Shown here piece by piece: positions 1 to 8,670 of a DNA stretch of 64,000 nt. Below the pieces are notes generated by a model that was not told the DNA's origin, made no database searches, and saw nothing but the letters and a program-made list of their open reading frames with translations. The position numbers were made by a program, and so were the translations under genes. This DNA is from Roseivirga sp. E12 (GTDB lineage: Bacteria > Bacteroidota > Bacteroidia > Cytophagales > Cyclobacteriaceae). The stretch is taken from contig NZ_JAGFMD010000001.1 in NCBI RefSeq assembly GCF_017592825.1, positions 744,001 to 808,000 on the forward strand, in the 5' to 3' direction. Within the stretch, counting starts at the first letter, position 1. Every line of letters begins with the position of its first letter.

Positions 1-813
1 ACTGGAAAGGAGTTAGTGGCGCGAGCCATTCATAGAAGCTCTCACAGAAGTCAGGAGGTATTTCTAAATGTAGATATGGGTGCTATCACTGAAACGCTTT
101 TTGAAAGCGAGCTCTTTGGTCATGTTAAAGGCTCTTTTACTGATGCCAAAACAGACAGAACCGGGAAATTTGAAGCCGCCAATGGGGGCTCTCTCTTTTT
201 AGATGAATTAGGTAATCTAGGCCTTCCTTTACAAGCCAAACTATTGAGGGTAATACAAGATCAGCAAGTCGTTCCTGTAGGTGCCAATGATGCCCGTGAC
301 TACAATGCCAGACTTATCTGTGCTACCAATGCTAATTTGAGTAAGATGGTTAACGAAGGAGGTTTTCGGCAAGACTTGCTTTTTAGAATTAACACCATAG
401 AAATCAAGCTCCCAGCCCTGAGAGAACGGCTAGAAGATATTCCACTTCTTGCAGACCACTTCCTTGCTCGTTTTAAGTCTAAGTATGGTAAGAAAGGACT
501 CTTCATACCTGACAATATTTTTAAAAGATTGATGAAGTATGATTGGCCCGGAAACATACGAGAGTTACAGCACACTTTAGAGCGAGCCGTAATTATGAGT
601 GACGGGAAGCAGTTACAAGTTGGAGATCTAGCCATTGGCAATACCAATCAAGCCGATAGTCCACAACTGGCTTCTCTTAACTTAGAGGAATTGGAAAAAT
701 GGGCAATTGAGTCCGCAGTCAAAAAGCATCAGGGTAATATCAGTAATGCAGCCGCAGAACTGGGTTTAAGTCGAGGAGCCATGTACCGCAGAATGGAAAA
801 ATATGAGCTTTAA
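1..813 (+). CDS. NtrC-family sigma-54-dependent response regulator, 3' part
   Basis: The 5' end lies outside the window; the frame is open from base 1, which falls inside the Walker A motif (TGKEL). The visible 270 codons hold most of the AAA+ sigma-54 activator domain (Walker B LFLDELGN; R-finger region FRQDLLFRINT) and a C-terminal Fis-type helix-turn-helix (NISNAAAELGLSRGAMYRR). The sigma-54 contact loop reads GSFTDA, not the classical GAFTGA. The stop overlaps the kinase start by 11 bases, so the pair is translationally coupled. It is closely related to the complete regulator at 37691-39070, so an N-terminal receiver domain is expected upstream of the window (inference). Confidence 0.93.
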   Translation, partial: TGKELVARAIHRSSHRSQEVFLNVDMGAITETLFESELFGHVKGSFTDAKTDRTGKFEAANGGSLFLDELGNLGLPLQAKLLRVIQDQQVVPVGANDARDYNARLICATNANLSKMVNEGGFRQDLLFRINTIEIKLPALRERLEDIPLLADHFLARFKSKYGKKGLFIPDNIFKRLMKYDWPGNIRELQHTLERAVIMSDGKQLQVGDLAIGNTNQADSPQLASLNLEELEKWAIESAVKKHQGNISNAAAELGLSRGAMYRRMEKYEL

Positions 814-2131
814 AAATTTCAGAGTGCAGTCTCTCATAAGACTGTTATTGATTTTTGTGAGCTTATTTGGGCTGGTCTATTATCTCTTTATAGAGGTCAA
901 TTATATACGCGTATTCTTTCTAGGGCTCTTTTCCTTGATCATATTGATGTCGCTCTTTGCATACATTAATAGAACCAACAGGGATACGCGTTACTTTCTT
1001 GAGGCCATATTAAATAATGATTTCACCATCAAGTACAATAGCTCTAATCAAGGCAAAACCTTTCAAGAACTGTACTCCACCTTCAATAAGGTGAATGATA
1101 AGTTTATGGAGAGTACACAGTCAGATGCCTCGCAGTACCAGTATATTCTCACCCTCATCAACCAATTGCAGGTTGGTATCTTGGCTTATGATGAGAAAGA
1201 GAGAATACATCTAGCCAATAATGCTTTTGAGGAGTTATTGGGACAGTCACACATTCTCAATTTGTCGAACATTAGGGCAAAAAATGAGATTCTCTTCGAG
1301 CAGTTACAATCAATTCAAAATGGAGAGAATGTGGTCCAAAAAATTACAATTAACAATCAGGTTAGGCGACTGTCCATTTCTGCTACCACATTTCGTTTGA
1401 GGGCCAAACATTATAAGCTTATATCCTTGCAAGACATTCATGCGGAGCTAGATCAGAATGAAATGGAGGCATGGCAAAAGCTAATTAGAGTTTTAACACA
1501 CGAGATCATGAACTCTGTAGCCCCAATCACATCACTTTCGTCTACAATGAAACAAGTTGTGCAACAAGGAGACCTTCAGGGTCAACGAAAAGCCACATTG
1601 GAAGAGGGCTTAGATGCCATCGAAGCTAGAAGTCAAGGACTGATGAACTTTACTCAGGCATATAGGGCTTTGACCAGAGTTCCTTTACCAAACATCAAGG
1701 AAGTTGATGGGCCAAATTTCTTCCAAAGAATTTCATCCCTCTTCGAGCCGACACTAGCTGATACTCAAATTGTCTGGAAGCTAAGCATACCTCAAGAAGA
1801 CTTTAAGCTTTTGATAGACCCTGACCTTATCGAACAAGTGATTATAAATCTATTGAAAAATGCAAAAGAGGCGGTGGATCAAAACAGTGGTAGCATCAGT
1901 TTATCTTACCAAGAAGGCCATGGCGCAAGTCAATCGACTATTAAAATTGTCGACAATGGAAGTGGAATCTCCGATGACATTTTAGAAAAGGTATTTATTC
2001 CATTCTACACAACCAAGACCGAAGGTTCTGGTATTGGACTGAGTCTCGCCAGACAAATAATTCAATCACATAAAGGCGAACTCTCACTTGAAACCTCCTC
2101 AAGTGGCACTTCATTTTACATCAAGCTCTAG
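803..2131 (+). CDS. Membrane sensor histidine kinase (NtrB-like partner)
   Basis: 442 residues. Two N-terminal membrane helices (about 10-54) are followed by a short linker, a PAS-like region (about 112-210) and a transmitter module. The H-box is HEIMNS with phospho-acceptor His near residue 233; the HATPase N-box is NLLKNAKEA (about 349), G1 is DNGSGI (about 385) and G2 is GSGIGLSLA (about 408). It should autophosphorylate and pass phosphate to the regulator encoded just upstream, with which it overlaps by 11 bases. No large periplasmic sensor domain is visible, so the signal is probably membrane-borne or cytoplasmic. It is paralogous to 39060-40403. Confidence 0.93.
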   Translation: MSFKNFRVQSLIRLLLIFVSLFGLVYYLFIEVNYIRVFFLGLFSLIILMSLFAYINRTNRDTRYFLEAILNNDFTIKYNSSNQGKTFQELYSTFNKVNDKFMESTQSDASQYQYILTLINQLQVGILAYDEKERIHLANNAFEELLGQSHILNLSNIRAKNEILFEQLQSIQNGENVVQKITINNQVRRLSISATTFRLRAKHYKLISLQDIHAELDQNEMEAWQKLIRVLTHEIMNSVAPITSLSSTMKQVVQQGDLQGQRKATLEEGLDAIEARSQGLMNFTQAYRALTRVPLPNIKEVDGPNFFQRISSLFEPTLADTQIVWKLSIPQEDFKLLIDPDLIEQVIINLLKNAKEAVDQNSGSISLSYQEGHGASQSTIKIVDNGSGISDDILEKVFIPFYTTKTEGSGIGLSLARQIIQSHKGELSLETSSSGTSFYIKL

Positions 2132-2150
2132 CATCTTTATTCGTTTTAAC

Positions 2151-2158
2151 TACTTTTG
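2151..2158 (+). promoter_or_regulatory. Bacteroidota -7 box upstream of lspA
   Basis: TACTTTTG matches the TAnnTTTG -7 consensus of the Bacteroidota primary sigma factor exactly and ends 17 bases before the lspA ATG. No clear -33 TTG was found at the usual spacing, so this is a motif match only. Confidence 0.4.
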
Positions 2159-2175
2159 AGGAAATTTCGAATTAT

Positions 2176-2691
2176 ATGAAGAGCATACCGAGAACCGCTT
2201 TAATCATCATCATCATTTTGGCCAATATTGCCGTTGATCAGGTGACTAAAAAGATGACTCGGGATCGTATTGAATACAATGAAACCATTGAGGTCATTGG
2301 TGAGTATTTGATTCTGACCAAGGTGGAAAATGAAGGAGCTTTTCTCGGAATGGGTTCTTCCCTATCTCCTACTATGAGAAAAGTATTACTCCTAATACTA
2401 CCTGCCGGTGTAATGATAGCCCTCTTCGTTTATCTGATCAGGAACAAAGAGATTACCTCTATGAGTATGGTTGCACTGTCCTTTATTGTAGGCGGGGGTA
2501 TCGGAAACGTCTATGATCGAATAGTCTATGGATCTGTCACAGATATGGTGTTTATAGACTTGCAATTTGCCCATACAGGTATTTTCAATTTGGCTGATGT
2601 TTCTGTAATGATTGGCACAGGCATCATTTTAGTTGAGCAATTCTTACCCAAAAAGAAAAACGAAGCTCCAGCCGTTCAAGAGGAAGGATAA
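2176..2691 (+). CDS. lspA: Lipoprotein signal peptidase (signal peptidase II)
   Basis: 171 residues, typical for the family. LspA is the inner-membrane aspartyl protease that cleaves the signal peptide of prolipoproteins after lipid attachment to the conserved Cys. Visible family motifs are DQVTKK near the N-terminus, NEGAFLG, NVYDRI and FNLADV; the likely catalytic aspartates are D114 and D141. Four hydrophobic segments are present. The C-terminal tail is short and charged. It lies 44 bases after the kinase gene and has its own -7 box, so it is probably transcribed independently. Several lipoproteins encoded in this window (for example at 40409 and 56470) would be its substrates. Confidence 0.97.
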   Translation: MKSIPRTALIIIIILANIAVDQVTKKMTRDRIEYNETIEVIGEYLILTKVENEGAFLGMGSSLSPTMRKVLLLILPAGVMIALFVYLIRNKEITSMSMVALSFIVGGGIGNVYDRIVYGSVTDMVFIDLQFAHTGIFNLADVSVMIGTGIILVEQFLPKKKNEAPAVQEEG

Positions 2692-2721
2692 TTAAGCTTT
2701 TACACTTGATAAGTATCATGG

Positions 2722-2747
2722 AGGGGAAGCCTTGTCCCCTTTCTGTA
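2722..2747 (+). terminator. Possible weak terminator after lspA
   Basis: The inverted repeat AGGGGA (2722-2727) / TCCCCT (2735-2740) has a 7-base loop and is followed by a short pyrimidine-rich run (ttctgt). The U-tract is poor, so intrinsic termination is uncertain. Confidence 0.35.
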
Positions 2748-2776
2748 CTTTGTCCGTCATTACCTAAATTAAGACA

Positions 2777-3274
2777 ATGAAGTACTTTTTAACCTCGATG
2801 CTCTTGGGCATCTTTTTCAATGCCTATTCCCAAAAAACCCTTCAATTAGGCAACTCTCTCTCTCCCAAAGCCAGTCTATCCGAAGTTGCCTGGATTACGG
2901 GCAGTTGGGAAGGTGAAGCCTTTGGCGGACAAGTTCAGGAAGTATGGACTCCCCCATTGGGCGACTCAATGATGTGTGCTTTCAAGCTTGTTGTTGATGG
3001 TAAAGTCCAGTTCTATGAGCTGTGTCAAATTAGAGAAGAAAACGGCAGTTTGGTACTACGTCTAAAACACTTTAATGGTGACCTTAAAGGCTGGGAAGAA
3101 AAGAATGACACGGTTGATTTCAAACTGGTGAAAGTCGAAAAAGACATTGTCTACTTTGAGGGCTTCACCATAGAAAAAGTTTCCCAAGACAAAATCAATA
3201 TGTACGTAATGATTGGTGAAGAAGGAAAGAAAAGTGAAGTAGCTTTTAATTATTCTAGAAGTATAGAAGACTAA
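2777..3274 (+). CDS. Secreted DUF6265-like protein
   Basis: 165 residues with an N-terminal signal peptide (hydrophobic stretch after MKYFLTSML, likely cleavage after AYSQ). The mature part starts with WITGSWEG, then EVWTPPLGDSMMC and a run of predicted beta strands, the pattern of the DUF6265 family of calycin-like exported proteins. No catalytic function is assigned to that family. It stands alone between lspA and a convergent small zinc-ribbon gene whose stop codon overlaps its own. Family assignment is from motif memory. Confidence 0.75.
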   Translation: MKYFLTSMLLGIFFNAYSQKTLQLGNSLSPKASLSEVAWITGSWEGEAFGGQVQEVWTPPLGDSMMCAFKLVVDGKVQFYELCQIREENGSLVLRLKHFNGDLKGWEEKNDTVDFKLVKVEKDIVYFEGFTIEKVSQDKINMYVMIGEEGKKSEVAFNYSRSIED

Positions 3275-3432
3275 AGAATCATCCACAGAAGAAAGGCCAC
3301 AATCAGTAGAATGGCAATCCAACTAGTCCCTTTCATTTGAGTTGGGAACTCATATTGACAAATGGGACAAGTCTTCTCATTCGAGTCGACCTGCATGGCA
3401 CAGGAAGGGCACTCTTTCTTAGTTTCTTTCAC
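3271..3432 (-). CDS. Small zinc-ribbon protein with one membrane helix
   Basis: A 53-codon frame starting at GTG (3430-3432). The protein begins KETKKECPSCAMQV and continues with a second pair KTCPICQYEF, giving two CxxC knuckles (Cys 8, 11, 22, 25) typical of a zinc ribbon. After a short linker it ends in one hydrophobic helix (TSWIAILLIVAFLLWMIL) at the C-terminus, so it is probably a tail-anchored membrane protein with a cytosolic zinc ribbon. No in-frame ATG exists between the upstream stop and the GTG. Its stop overlaps the convergent DUF6265 gene's stop. The partner or substrate is unknown. Confidence 0.7.
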   Translation of the reverse strand: MKETKKECPSCAMQVDSNEKTCPICQYEFPTQMKGTSWIAILLIVAFLLWMIL

Positions 3433-3463
3433 TCTAGGATACTTTTTTGATTAAATTAATGAA

Positions 3464-3832
3464 ATGGAGTCAAAAACAGGCATTAAAGGAATAGAACCCG
3501 TGCTACCCTCTCAAGATATTGAGCGTGATGTGGCTTGGCACAAACAACATACAGGTTTCGAATACGCATTTGGAGACAAGATGTATGCCGGTGTTAAACG
3601 AGAAGGTCAGTTCATCCACCTACAATGGCATGCCGATAATGAATCAGACCCATTGCTAGGTGGGTCTGTGATTAAAATATTTGTGCATGACATAGAACCC
3701 TATGCTAAAGAGTTCATTGACAGAGGCACAATAGAAACAGAGAAATATCAGCGAAACACCCCTTGGGGGACTCATGAGTTTGGCTTTCATGACCTGAATG
3801 GCAATGCCATATACTTTGTTCAGGATGCTTAA
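3464..3832 (+). CDS. VOC-superfamily (glyoxalase/bleomycin-resistance-like) protein
   Basis: 122 residues, the usual length of a single-chain VOC protein. Features are the N-terminal strand EPVLPSQDIERDVAWHK, the central HLQWHADNES, and the C-terminal GTHEFGFHDLNGNAIYFVQ, the characteristic closing strand of the fold (xxDPxGNxIxF type). His and Glu residues at the usual metal sites are present (HLQW, GNAIYF context), but the substrate cannot be read from sequence. It is convergent with the outer-membrane gene downstream, with a 2-base gap, and no terminator is seen between them. Confidence 0.85.
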   Translation: MESKTGIKGIEPVLPSQDIERDVAWHKQHTGFEYAFGDKMYAGVKREGQFIHLQWHADNESDPLLGGSVIKIFVHDIEPYAKEFIDRGTIETEKYQRNTPWGTHEFGFHDLNGNAIYFVQDA

Positions 3833-3834
3833 CC

Positions 3835-4509
3835 TTATTTTTTCTTTGTAAATGGAATTGTCCAGCCAATAGTCAATTGAGCGTCTAGTGACCAATTATT
3901 GTATGGCAAAGAGAGGTTGGATGATGTATTTCCATAATAAACCCCAACTCTACCTTCTAAAAAGAGACCTGACTTAAACTCTTTTCGATAACCATAGTAT
4001 AGCCCAATGTCTGGGCTAGAGTTAAATACTCTTTTGTCTTTTTTAAATATCGAAGGTCCCATGGTGCTGCTGCTCGCATCCACCGTATACTCTGACCTAT
4101 CTGTAAAAGTTAATGCATCCATTATCTGTAGGGATAAATAATGACCAGACTGGCTGTTTTTCTTGAAATAATAATTGAGTGCAAATGAGACATTGGCCAC
4201 CTGATTGTAATCGGTAAATGAGGTCAATCCTCCCAGGCTAAATGCTCTTCCTTCAACACTAGATGATTTCTTAAGCCGAAGGTTATGATATAGACTTGCC
4301 TTTATACCTAATCTTGGTGTTATAAAGCGTTCATAGTTTAACTCGAACCCTAATTCTTGGCCGTACCTGTCATAAGCACTTAAACCCAGCCGTAGCACAG
4401 ACTTTGGCTTTTCCAATGTGTTGGTTGTCGACAAATCTTGTCCAGTTGCAAACTGGGGCACCAAGCCGATTATCAATAAAGAGACGATGAGAGTACTGAT
4501 TTTTTTCAT
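3835..4509 (-). CDS. Probable outer-membrane beta-barrel protein
   Basis: 224 residues from the ATG at 4509, which gives a clean signal peptide (MKKISTLIVSLLIIGLVPQF, cleavage near ATGQ). A longer frame to 4554 exists but would place 15 extra residues before the signal peptide. The mature chain alternates polar and hydrophobic residues in short strands rich in Tyr, Phe and Gly (for example YYGYRKEF, LFLEGRVGVYYGN) and ends in a lysine tail after WTIPF, consistent with a small barrel. The exact family was not recognised. Confidence 0.75.
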   Translation of the reverse strand: MKKISTLIVSLLIIGLVPQFATGQDLSTTNTLEKPKSVLRLGLSAYDRYGQELGFELNYERFITPRLGIKASLYHNLRLKKSSSVEGRAFSLGGLTSFTDYNQVANVSFALNYYFKKNSQSGHYLSLQIMDALTFTDRSEYTVDASSSTMGPSIFKKDKRVFNSSPDIGLYYGYRKEFKSGLFLEGRVGVYYGNTSSNLSLPYNNWSLDAQLTIGWTIPFTKKK

Positions 4510-4634
4510 TGTGTCATATTTTGTGTTTAACCTTCTGATAAACCTAGACATCACAATTGTTAAGTTTTCCCAACGGCCTGTTAATGAATCTATAAATTGG
4601 TTAAGAATGGTTAAGCCACTATCTTAAACTCAAC

Positions 4635-5099
4635 ATGAAAGAGCTCATCGATAAATTCTACACTGCTTTTGCTAACCTAGATGCCGAAGTTATGGCCTCA
4701 TGCTATCACACAAACATTGTCTTCTATGACCCAGGGTTTGGAACGTTAAAAGGAAAAAGAGCCAGTAATATGTGGCGAATGCTTTGCTCTAACCAAAAAG
4801 GTAAAGGCCTTAAAGTAACTCATAGTAATGTGATGGCAGATGCTACAAAGGGTTCAGCCCACTGGGAAGCTCATTATACATTTAGCAAGACAGGTCGCAA
4901 GGTGCACAATATCATTGATGCGGAGTTTGAGTTCAAAGATGGACTTATCATAAAGCACACGGACACCTTCAACCTTCATCGTTGGTCAGGTCAAGCTTTA
5001 GGTTTCCAAGGCCAGTTGCTAGGTTGGACAGGCTTCTTCAAAAAGAAACTTCAGGCTCAAACCAATCGCCTACTGGATAAGTTCGAATCGCAGCGCTGA
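4635..5099 (+). CDS. SnoaL/NTF2-like nuclear transport factor 2 family protein
   Basis: 154 residues with the cone-shaped NTF2-like pattern: N-terminal helix (LIDKFYTAFANLDAEVMASCYHTNIVFYDP), the motif FGTLKGKRASNMWRM, then beta strands SAHWEAHYTF and HNIIDAEFEFKDGLIIKHTDTFN. The family includes small-molecule isomerases and binding proteins. The acidic IIDAEFEF strand and the His at HTD may line the pocket. It is a single gene with no obvious operon partner, and no function beyond the fold is claimed. Confidence 0.85.
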   Translation: MKELIDKFYTAFANLDAEVMASCYHTNIVFYDPGFGTLKGKRASNMWRMLCSNQKGKGLKVTHSNVMADATKGSAHWEAHYTFSKTGRKVHNIIDAEFEFKDGLIIKHTDTFNLHRWSGQALGFQGQLLGWTGFFKKKLQAQTNRLLDKFESQR

Positions 5100-5166
5100 T
5101 TATATAATCGGTTAGTGTGGCAAGTGCTTTCCTTCCTATCTTACGTCTAAATTTAAACCAACCAGA

Positions 5167-6711
5167 ATGAAAAGAATATTTACACTAATCACTGTGTTAA
5201 CATTTGTTCTTGCACCGCTTACTCAAGCACAAGATCAAAAGACAGTAATTGACAATATGATCAAGGAGGCTACAGAAAACTCAATGCTTGAAGAGTTAGC
5301 TTATGAGCTTCTTGATAAAAACGGGCCTCGATTGGTGGGGACACCTCAAATGAATTCAGCCAATGACTGGGCAGTTGCTAAGTATGGTACCTGGGGCATC
5401 TCTGCCAAAAATGAGAAATGGGGAGAATGGCGCGGCTGGGAACGCGGAATCACCCATGTCGATTTAATCGAACCACGTGTTAAAACACTTGAGGCTATGG
5501 CTTTGGCATGGAGTGCTGCTACCAACGGACCTGTAACGGCTGAGGTAACAATGATACCAGACGTAGCAGACAAAGCTGCATTTGATGCTTGGTTACCTTC
5601 TGTAAAAGGAAAGTTTGTAATGGTAGATGTGGCCCAACCTACGGGTCGTCCTGGCTACAACTGGGAAAAGTTCGGTACCGAAGAGTCTATCGAAAATATG
5701 AGAAAACTTCAGCGTGAAACCATTACGAACTGGAGACAGAGAATTAGAAATACCGGATATGGAAGAGGTCTTGATCAAGCCCTGGAAGATGCTGGTGCTT
5801 TAGGAATTTTAAAATCTAACTGGTCAAGAGGTTTTGGCGTCAACAAAATCTTCAGTGCACGATCAAAGAAAATCCCAGCCGTTGATATCGGATTGGAAGA
5901 TTATGGCACACTATTCAGAATGCTAGAGCATGGCGATACTCCAACCATCAAGGTAGAAGTAACCTCCAAAGAGTTAGGTCAGATGCCTACATACAACACT
6001 GTTGCCACAATTCCTGGTGGAGAGAAAGCAGATGAATATGTAATGCTTTCAGCTCACTTCGATTCTTGGGATGGTGGCACAGGTGCTACTGACAATGGTA
6101 CTGGTACGCTTGTTATGATGGAAGCCATGAGGCTCTTGAAGAAGTACTACCCTAACCCAAAGAGAACCATTATTGCCGGTCACTGGGGCAGTGAAGAGCA
6201 AGGGCTAAACGGTTCTAGTGCTTTTGTACAGGATAACCCGAAAGTTGTAGCGGGTCTTCAGGCGCTTTTCAATCAAGATAATGGTACAGGTAGAGTAGTT
6301 AATATCAGCGGGCAAGGTTTCTTGCATTCTTATGAGTTTATCAACCGTTGGTTATCAGCTGTTCCTAGAAAGTATAAAGCCGAGATTAATACAAACTTCC
6401 CTGGAGCTCCAGGAGGCGGTGGTTCTGACTATGCTTCTTTCGTAGCAGCAGGAGCACCAGGCTTTAGTTTGAGCTCTTTAAGCTGGGACTATGGTACTTA
6501 TACTTGGCACACCAACAGAGACACCTACGACAAAATCGTATTTGATGATGTTCGTAACAATGCTATTCTAACGGCAATCATGATATACATGGCTAGTGAA
6601 GATCCAAAGACCTTCCCTCGAGATAAGGCCGAGCTGGGTCTTAACCCAAGAAATGGACAGCCGAGAACATGGCCAAACCCAAGAAACCCTAACCGTAAGG
6701 GAGGGCAATAA
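5167..6711 (+). CDS. Secreted M28-family zinc aminopeptidase (carboxypeptidase Q-like)
   Basis: 514 residues with a signal peptide (MKRIFTLITVLTFVLAPLTQAQ). An inserted protease-associated region precedes the M28 catalytic domain. Zinc-ligand motifs in order are SAHFDSWDGG (His, Asp), ATDNGTG (bridging Asp), HWGSEEQGLNGS (catalytic Glu-Glu), FNQDNGTGR (Asp) and YTWHTNRDTYDKI (His). These are the expected co-catalytic two-zinc ligands, so the enzyme should be active on peptides in the periplasm or outside the cell. The C-terminal tail is rich in Pro, Arg and Asn. It is monocistronic and ends before a strong terminator. Confidence 0.93.
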   Translation: MKRIFTLITVLTFVLAPLTQAQDQKTVIDNMIKEATENSMLEELAYELLDKNGPRLVGTPQMNSANDWAVAKYGTWGISAKNEKWGEWRGWERGITHVDLIEPRVKTLEAMALAWSAATNGPVTAEVTMIPDVADKAAFDAWLPSVKGKFVMVDVAQPTGRPGYNWEKFGTEESIENMRKLQRETITNWRQRIRNTGYGRGLDQALEDAGALGILKSNWSRGFGVNKIFSARSKKIPAVDIGLEDYGTLFRMLEHGDTPTIKVEVTSKELGQMPTYNTVATIPGGEKADEYVMLSAHFDSWDGGTGATDNGTGTLVMMEAMRLLKKYYPNPKRTIIAGHWGSEEQGLNGSSAFVQDNPKVVAGLQALFNQDNGTGRVVNISGQGFLHSYEFINRWLSAVPRKYKAEINTNFPGAPGGGGSDYASFVAAGAPGFSLSSLSWDYGTYTWHTNRDTYDKIVFDDVRNNAILTAIMIYMASEDPKTFPRDKAELGLNPRNGQPRTWPNPRNPNRKGGQ

Positions 6712-6731
6712 TTAAATCAACCCCACAATTG

Positions 6732-6766
6732 GGCCAACACATTCAAATGTGTTGGCCTTATTTTTG
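6732..6766 (+). terminator. Rho-independent terminator after the M28 peptidase
   Basis: An 11-bp perfect stem GGCCAACACAT (6732-6742) / ATGTGTTGGCC (6747-6757) with a 4-base loop is followed by TTATTTTT. It lies 21 bases after the peptidase stop. Confidence 0.9.
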
Positions 6767-6829
6767 TCCCATGGCCTAGTAACTTTTTGTTAGTCAATCA
6801 AGTCTATTCACTGAACTCACTATCAAACC

Positions 6830-8245
6830 ATGAAGAATTTACTCACTCTCACCCTACTTTTTTTAGCATCATTCGGCTATGCACAGGATAAAGATCTCAA
6901 TGAAAGAATTAAGCGTATAGAAAACGGCCTGATGCCATCTCTTCAAATCAAGGGTGAGCCAACTCCCACCTTCAATGTAAACGAAAGATTAAAACAACTA
7001 GGAATTCCAGGGATTAGCATAGCCTTTGTCAATAATGGTAAGGTAGAATGGGCACGTGCCTATGGAATGGCTGATGTAGCCAGTAACAAACCTATGACCC
7101 CGGAGACCATGCTCTTGGCAGGATCGATCAGTAAGCCGATTGCTGCTCTTAGGGCCCATCAAATGGTTGAAAGTGGACAACTGAGCCTTGACGCCAATGT
7201 AAATGACTATCTCACCTCTTGGAAACTCCCAGACAATGAGTTCACTACCAAGGAGAAGGTAACATTAAGGAGAATTTTGAATCATACCGCAGGACTGACC
7301 GTGTGGGGCTTCCCAGGATACGATAAAGGAGATAATGTACCGTCCGTTCCTGAGGTTCTAGATGGTAAAGGAAATACTGATTCAGTGAGGGTGTACAAAG
7401 AACCAGGAAGAAGTTGGATGTACTCAGGTGGTGGCTATACCATTATGCAATTGATGATCACCGATGTGGAAGGCCGTAGCTTTCCAGAAACGATGCAAAA
7501 GAACGTACTAGACCGAATAGGAATGGAAAAGAGCACATTCCTCAACCCACTTCCAGGAAAGTACCATAGCATTGCTGCTACAGGTTATAGAGGCAATGGA
7601 CAAGAGGTAGAAGGCAAATGGCCTATCTACCCTGAAATGGCCGCAGCGGGCTTATGGACTACCCCAACACAGCTTATACAATACGCCATAGAAATACAGA
7701 AGATTAACAATAGTAAAGAAGATGGAATACTGAAGTATAGCTCTGTAGAGGCTATGCTCACACCAGGCATGAACGATCACGGTTTAGGTCCACAGACAGG
7801 TGAGGAAAGATTCGGTCATGGTGGTGCAGATGAAGGCTTTAGAGCAAATCTCATTGCCTGGAAAAATGAGCCCTATGCCCTAGTGGTAATGGTAAACTCT
7901 GACAATGGACAGATCATGCAAGAGTTTCAGCTAGCCGTAGCAAAAGAATATGGTTTATCAGGAATTGAAGCTGATGTTAAAGAGGTGATTGCCATGTCTG
8001 AAGAAACGCTAGAAAAGTACACTGGCAAGTTTCAGGTGGGTGACATTGGTGTTGTTGAAGTAGAAAGTACAGGCGGCACTCTCCTATTTAAAGCCCCTTT
8101 TATTCAGCAAAGAGTTGAGCTAGTGGCTCAAAGTGATACAAAGTTCTTTGACAAAGCCGATGGCACTCCTATTACGTTTGAGTTAAAAGATGGAAAAGTG
8201 ACAGGCTTTAAAGTGCAAGGCTTAACTGCGACAAGGACAAATTAA
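6830..8245 (+). CDS. Secreted beta-lactamase-family serine hydrolase
   Basis: 471 residues with a signal peptide (MKNLLTLTLLFLASFGYAQ). The class C beta-lactamase/esterase fold is shown by the SxxK motif SISK (nucleophile near S99, K102), the second motif YSG (near Y198, replacing YxN), the RRILNHTAGLT segment and the third motif HGGADEGF (near residue 331, in place of KTG). A C-terminal domain of about 90 residues (EKYTGKFQVG onward) resembles the DUF3471-type lid domain of this family. It is likely a D-aminopeptidase, esterase or D,D-peptidase-like enzyme; the substrate is unknown. Its stop overlaps the convergent arfB gene by 4 bases. Confidence 0.92.
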   Translation: MKNLLTLTLLFLASFGYAQDKDLNERIKRIENGLMPSLQIKGEPTPTFNVNERLKQLGIPGISIAFVNNGKVEWARAYGMADVASNKPMTPETMLLAGSISKPIAALRAHQMVESGQLSLDANVNDYLTSWKLPDNEFTTKEKVTLRRILNHTAGLTVWGFPGYDKGDNVPSVPEVLDGKGNTDSVRVYKEPGRSWMYSGGGYTIMQLMITDVEGRSFPETMQKNVLDRIGMEKSTFLNPLPGKYHSIAATGYRGNGQEVEGKWPIYPEMAAAGLWTTPTQLIQYAIEIQKINNSKEDGILKYSSVEAMLTPGMNDHGLGPQTGEERFGHGGADEGFRANLIAWKNEPYALVVMVNSDNGQIMQEFQLAVAKEYGLSGIEADVKEVIAMSEETLEKYTGKFQVGDIGVVEVESTGGTLLFKAPFIQQRVELVAQSDTKFFDKADGTPITFELKDGKVTGFKVQGLTATRTN

Positions 8246-8661
8246 TACTCAGGAGGCTTGCGGTTCGATTTCTTATCGGAAAGTTTCTTCTTCGCTTCCA
8301 AACGCTTACGAATAGCTGCCTTTGAAGGCTTTGACTTCTTTCGAGGTTTGGGGTCTGTAAAAGCAAGTTCAAGTAGGCGTTTGAAAGTTTTGATAGCCTC
8401 CTCTTTATTTCTCAGTTGGCTACGATGTTTTTCAACATGTATAGCCAAAACACCTTCCGAATTCAGCCTAGTTTTCCATTTAGTTAAAAGGCGTTCTTTT
8501 TCTTCAGGCCTTAACACGTATGACTTTGATATTGAGAATTTTAAACTGACTCTTGTCTCTACTTTATTGACGTTCTGTCCACCCGGACCTGAACTCCTTG
8601 AGGTTTGAAATTCTAGTTCAGGTGAATAATCTCTTTCCGCTATTGCCTTTGGGTTAAACAT
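8242..8661 (-). CDS. arfB: Alternative ribosome-rescue factor ArfB (peptidyl-tRNA hydrolase)
   Basis: 139 residues, the usual ArfB/YaeJ length. It carries the release-factor GGQ motif (SSGPGGQNVNKVETRVSL, Gly27-Gly28-Gln29) and no codon-recognition domains. The C-terminal tail is strongly basic (many Lys and Arg after DPKPRKKSKPSK), which in this family enters the empty mRNA channel of stalled ribosomes so that GGQ can hydrolyse the stuck peptidyl-tRNA. It is convergent with the serine hydrolase and probably monocistronic. Upstream lies a palindromic intergenic repeat. Confidence 0.95.
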   Translation of the reverse strand: MFNPKAIAERDYSPELEFQTSRSSGPGGQNVNKVETRVSLKFSISKSYVLRPEEKERLLTKWKTRLNSEGVLAIHVEKHRSQLRNKEEAIKTFKRLLELAFTDPKPRKKSKPSKAAIRKRLEAKKKLSDKKSNRKPPEY

Positions 8662-8670
8662 GTTCTATTT

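Noticed and set aside
4418-4627. Plus-strand open frame opposite the outer-membrane gene start
   Set aside because: It lies antisense to the signal peptide region and the promoter of 3835-4509, with no recognisable domain or good start context.
5075-5100. AAGTTCGAATCGCAGC looked like a tRNA T-arm
   Set aside because: It is the coding end of the NTF2-like gene; no cloverleaf can be folded around it.
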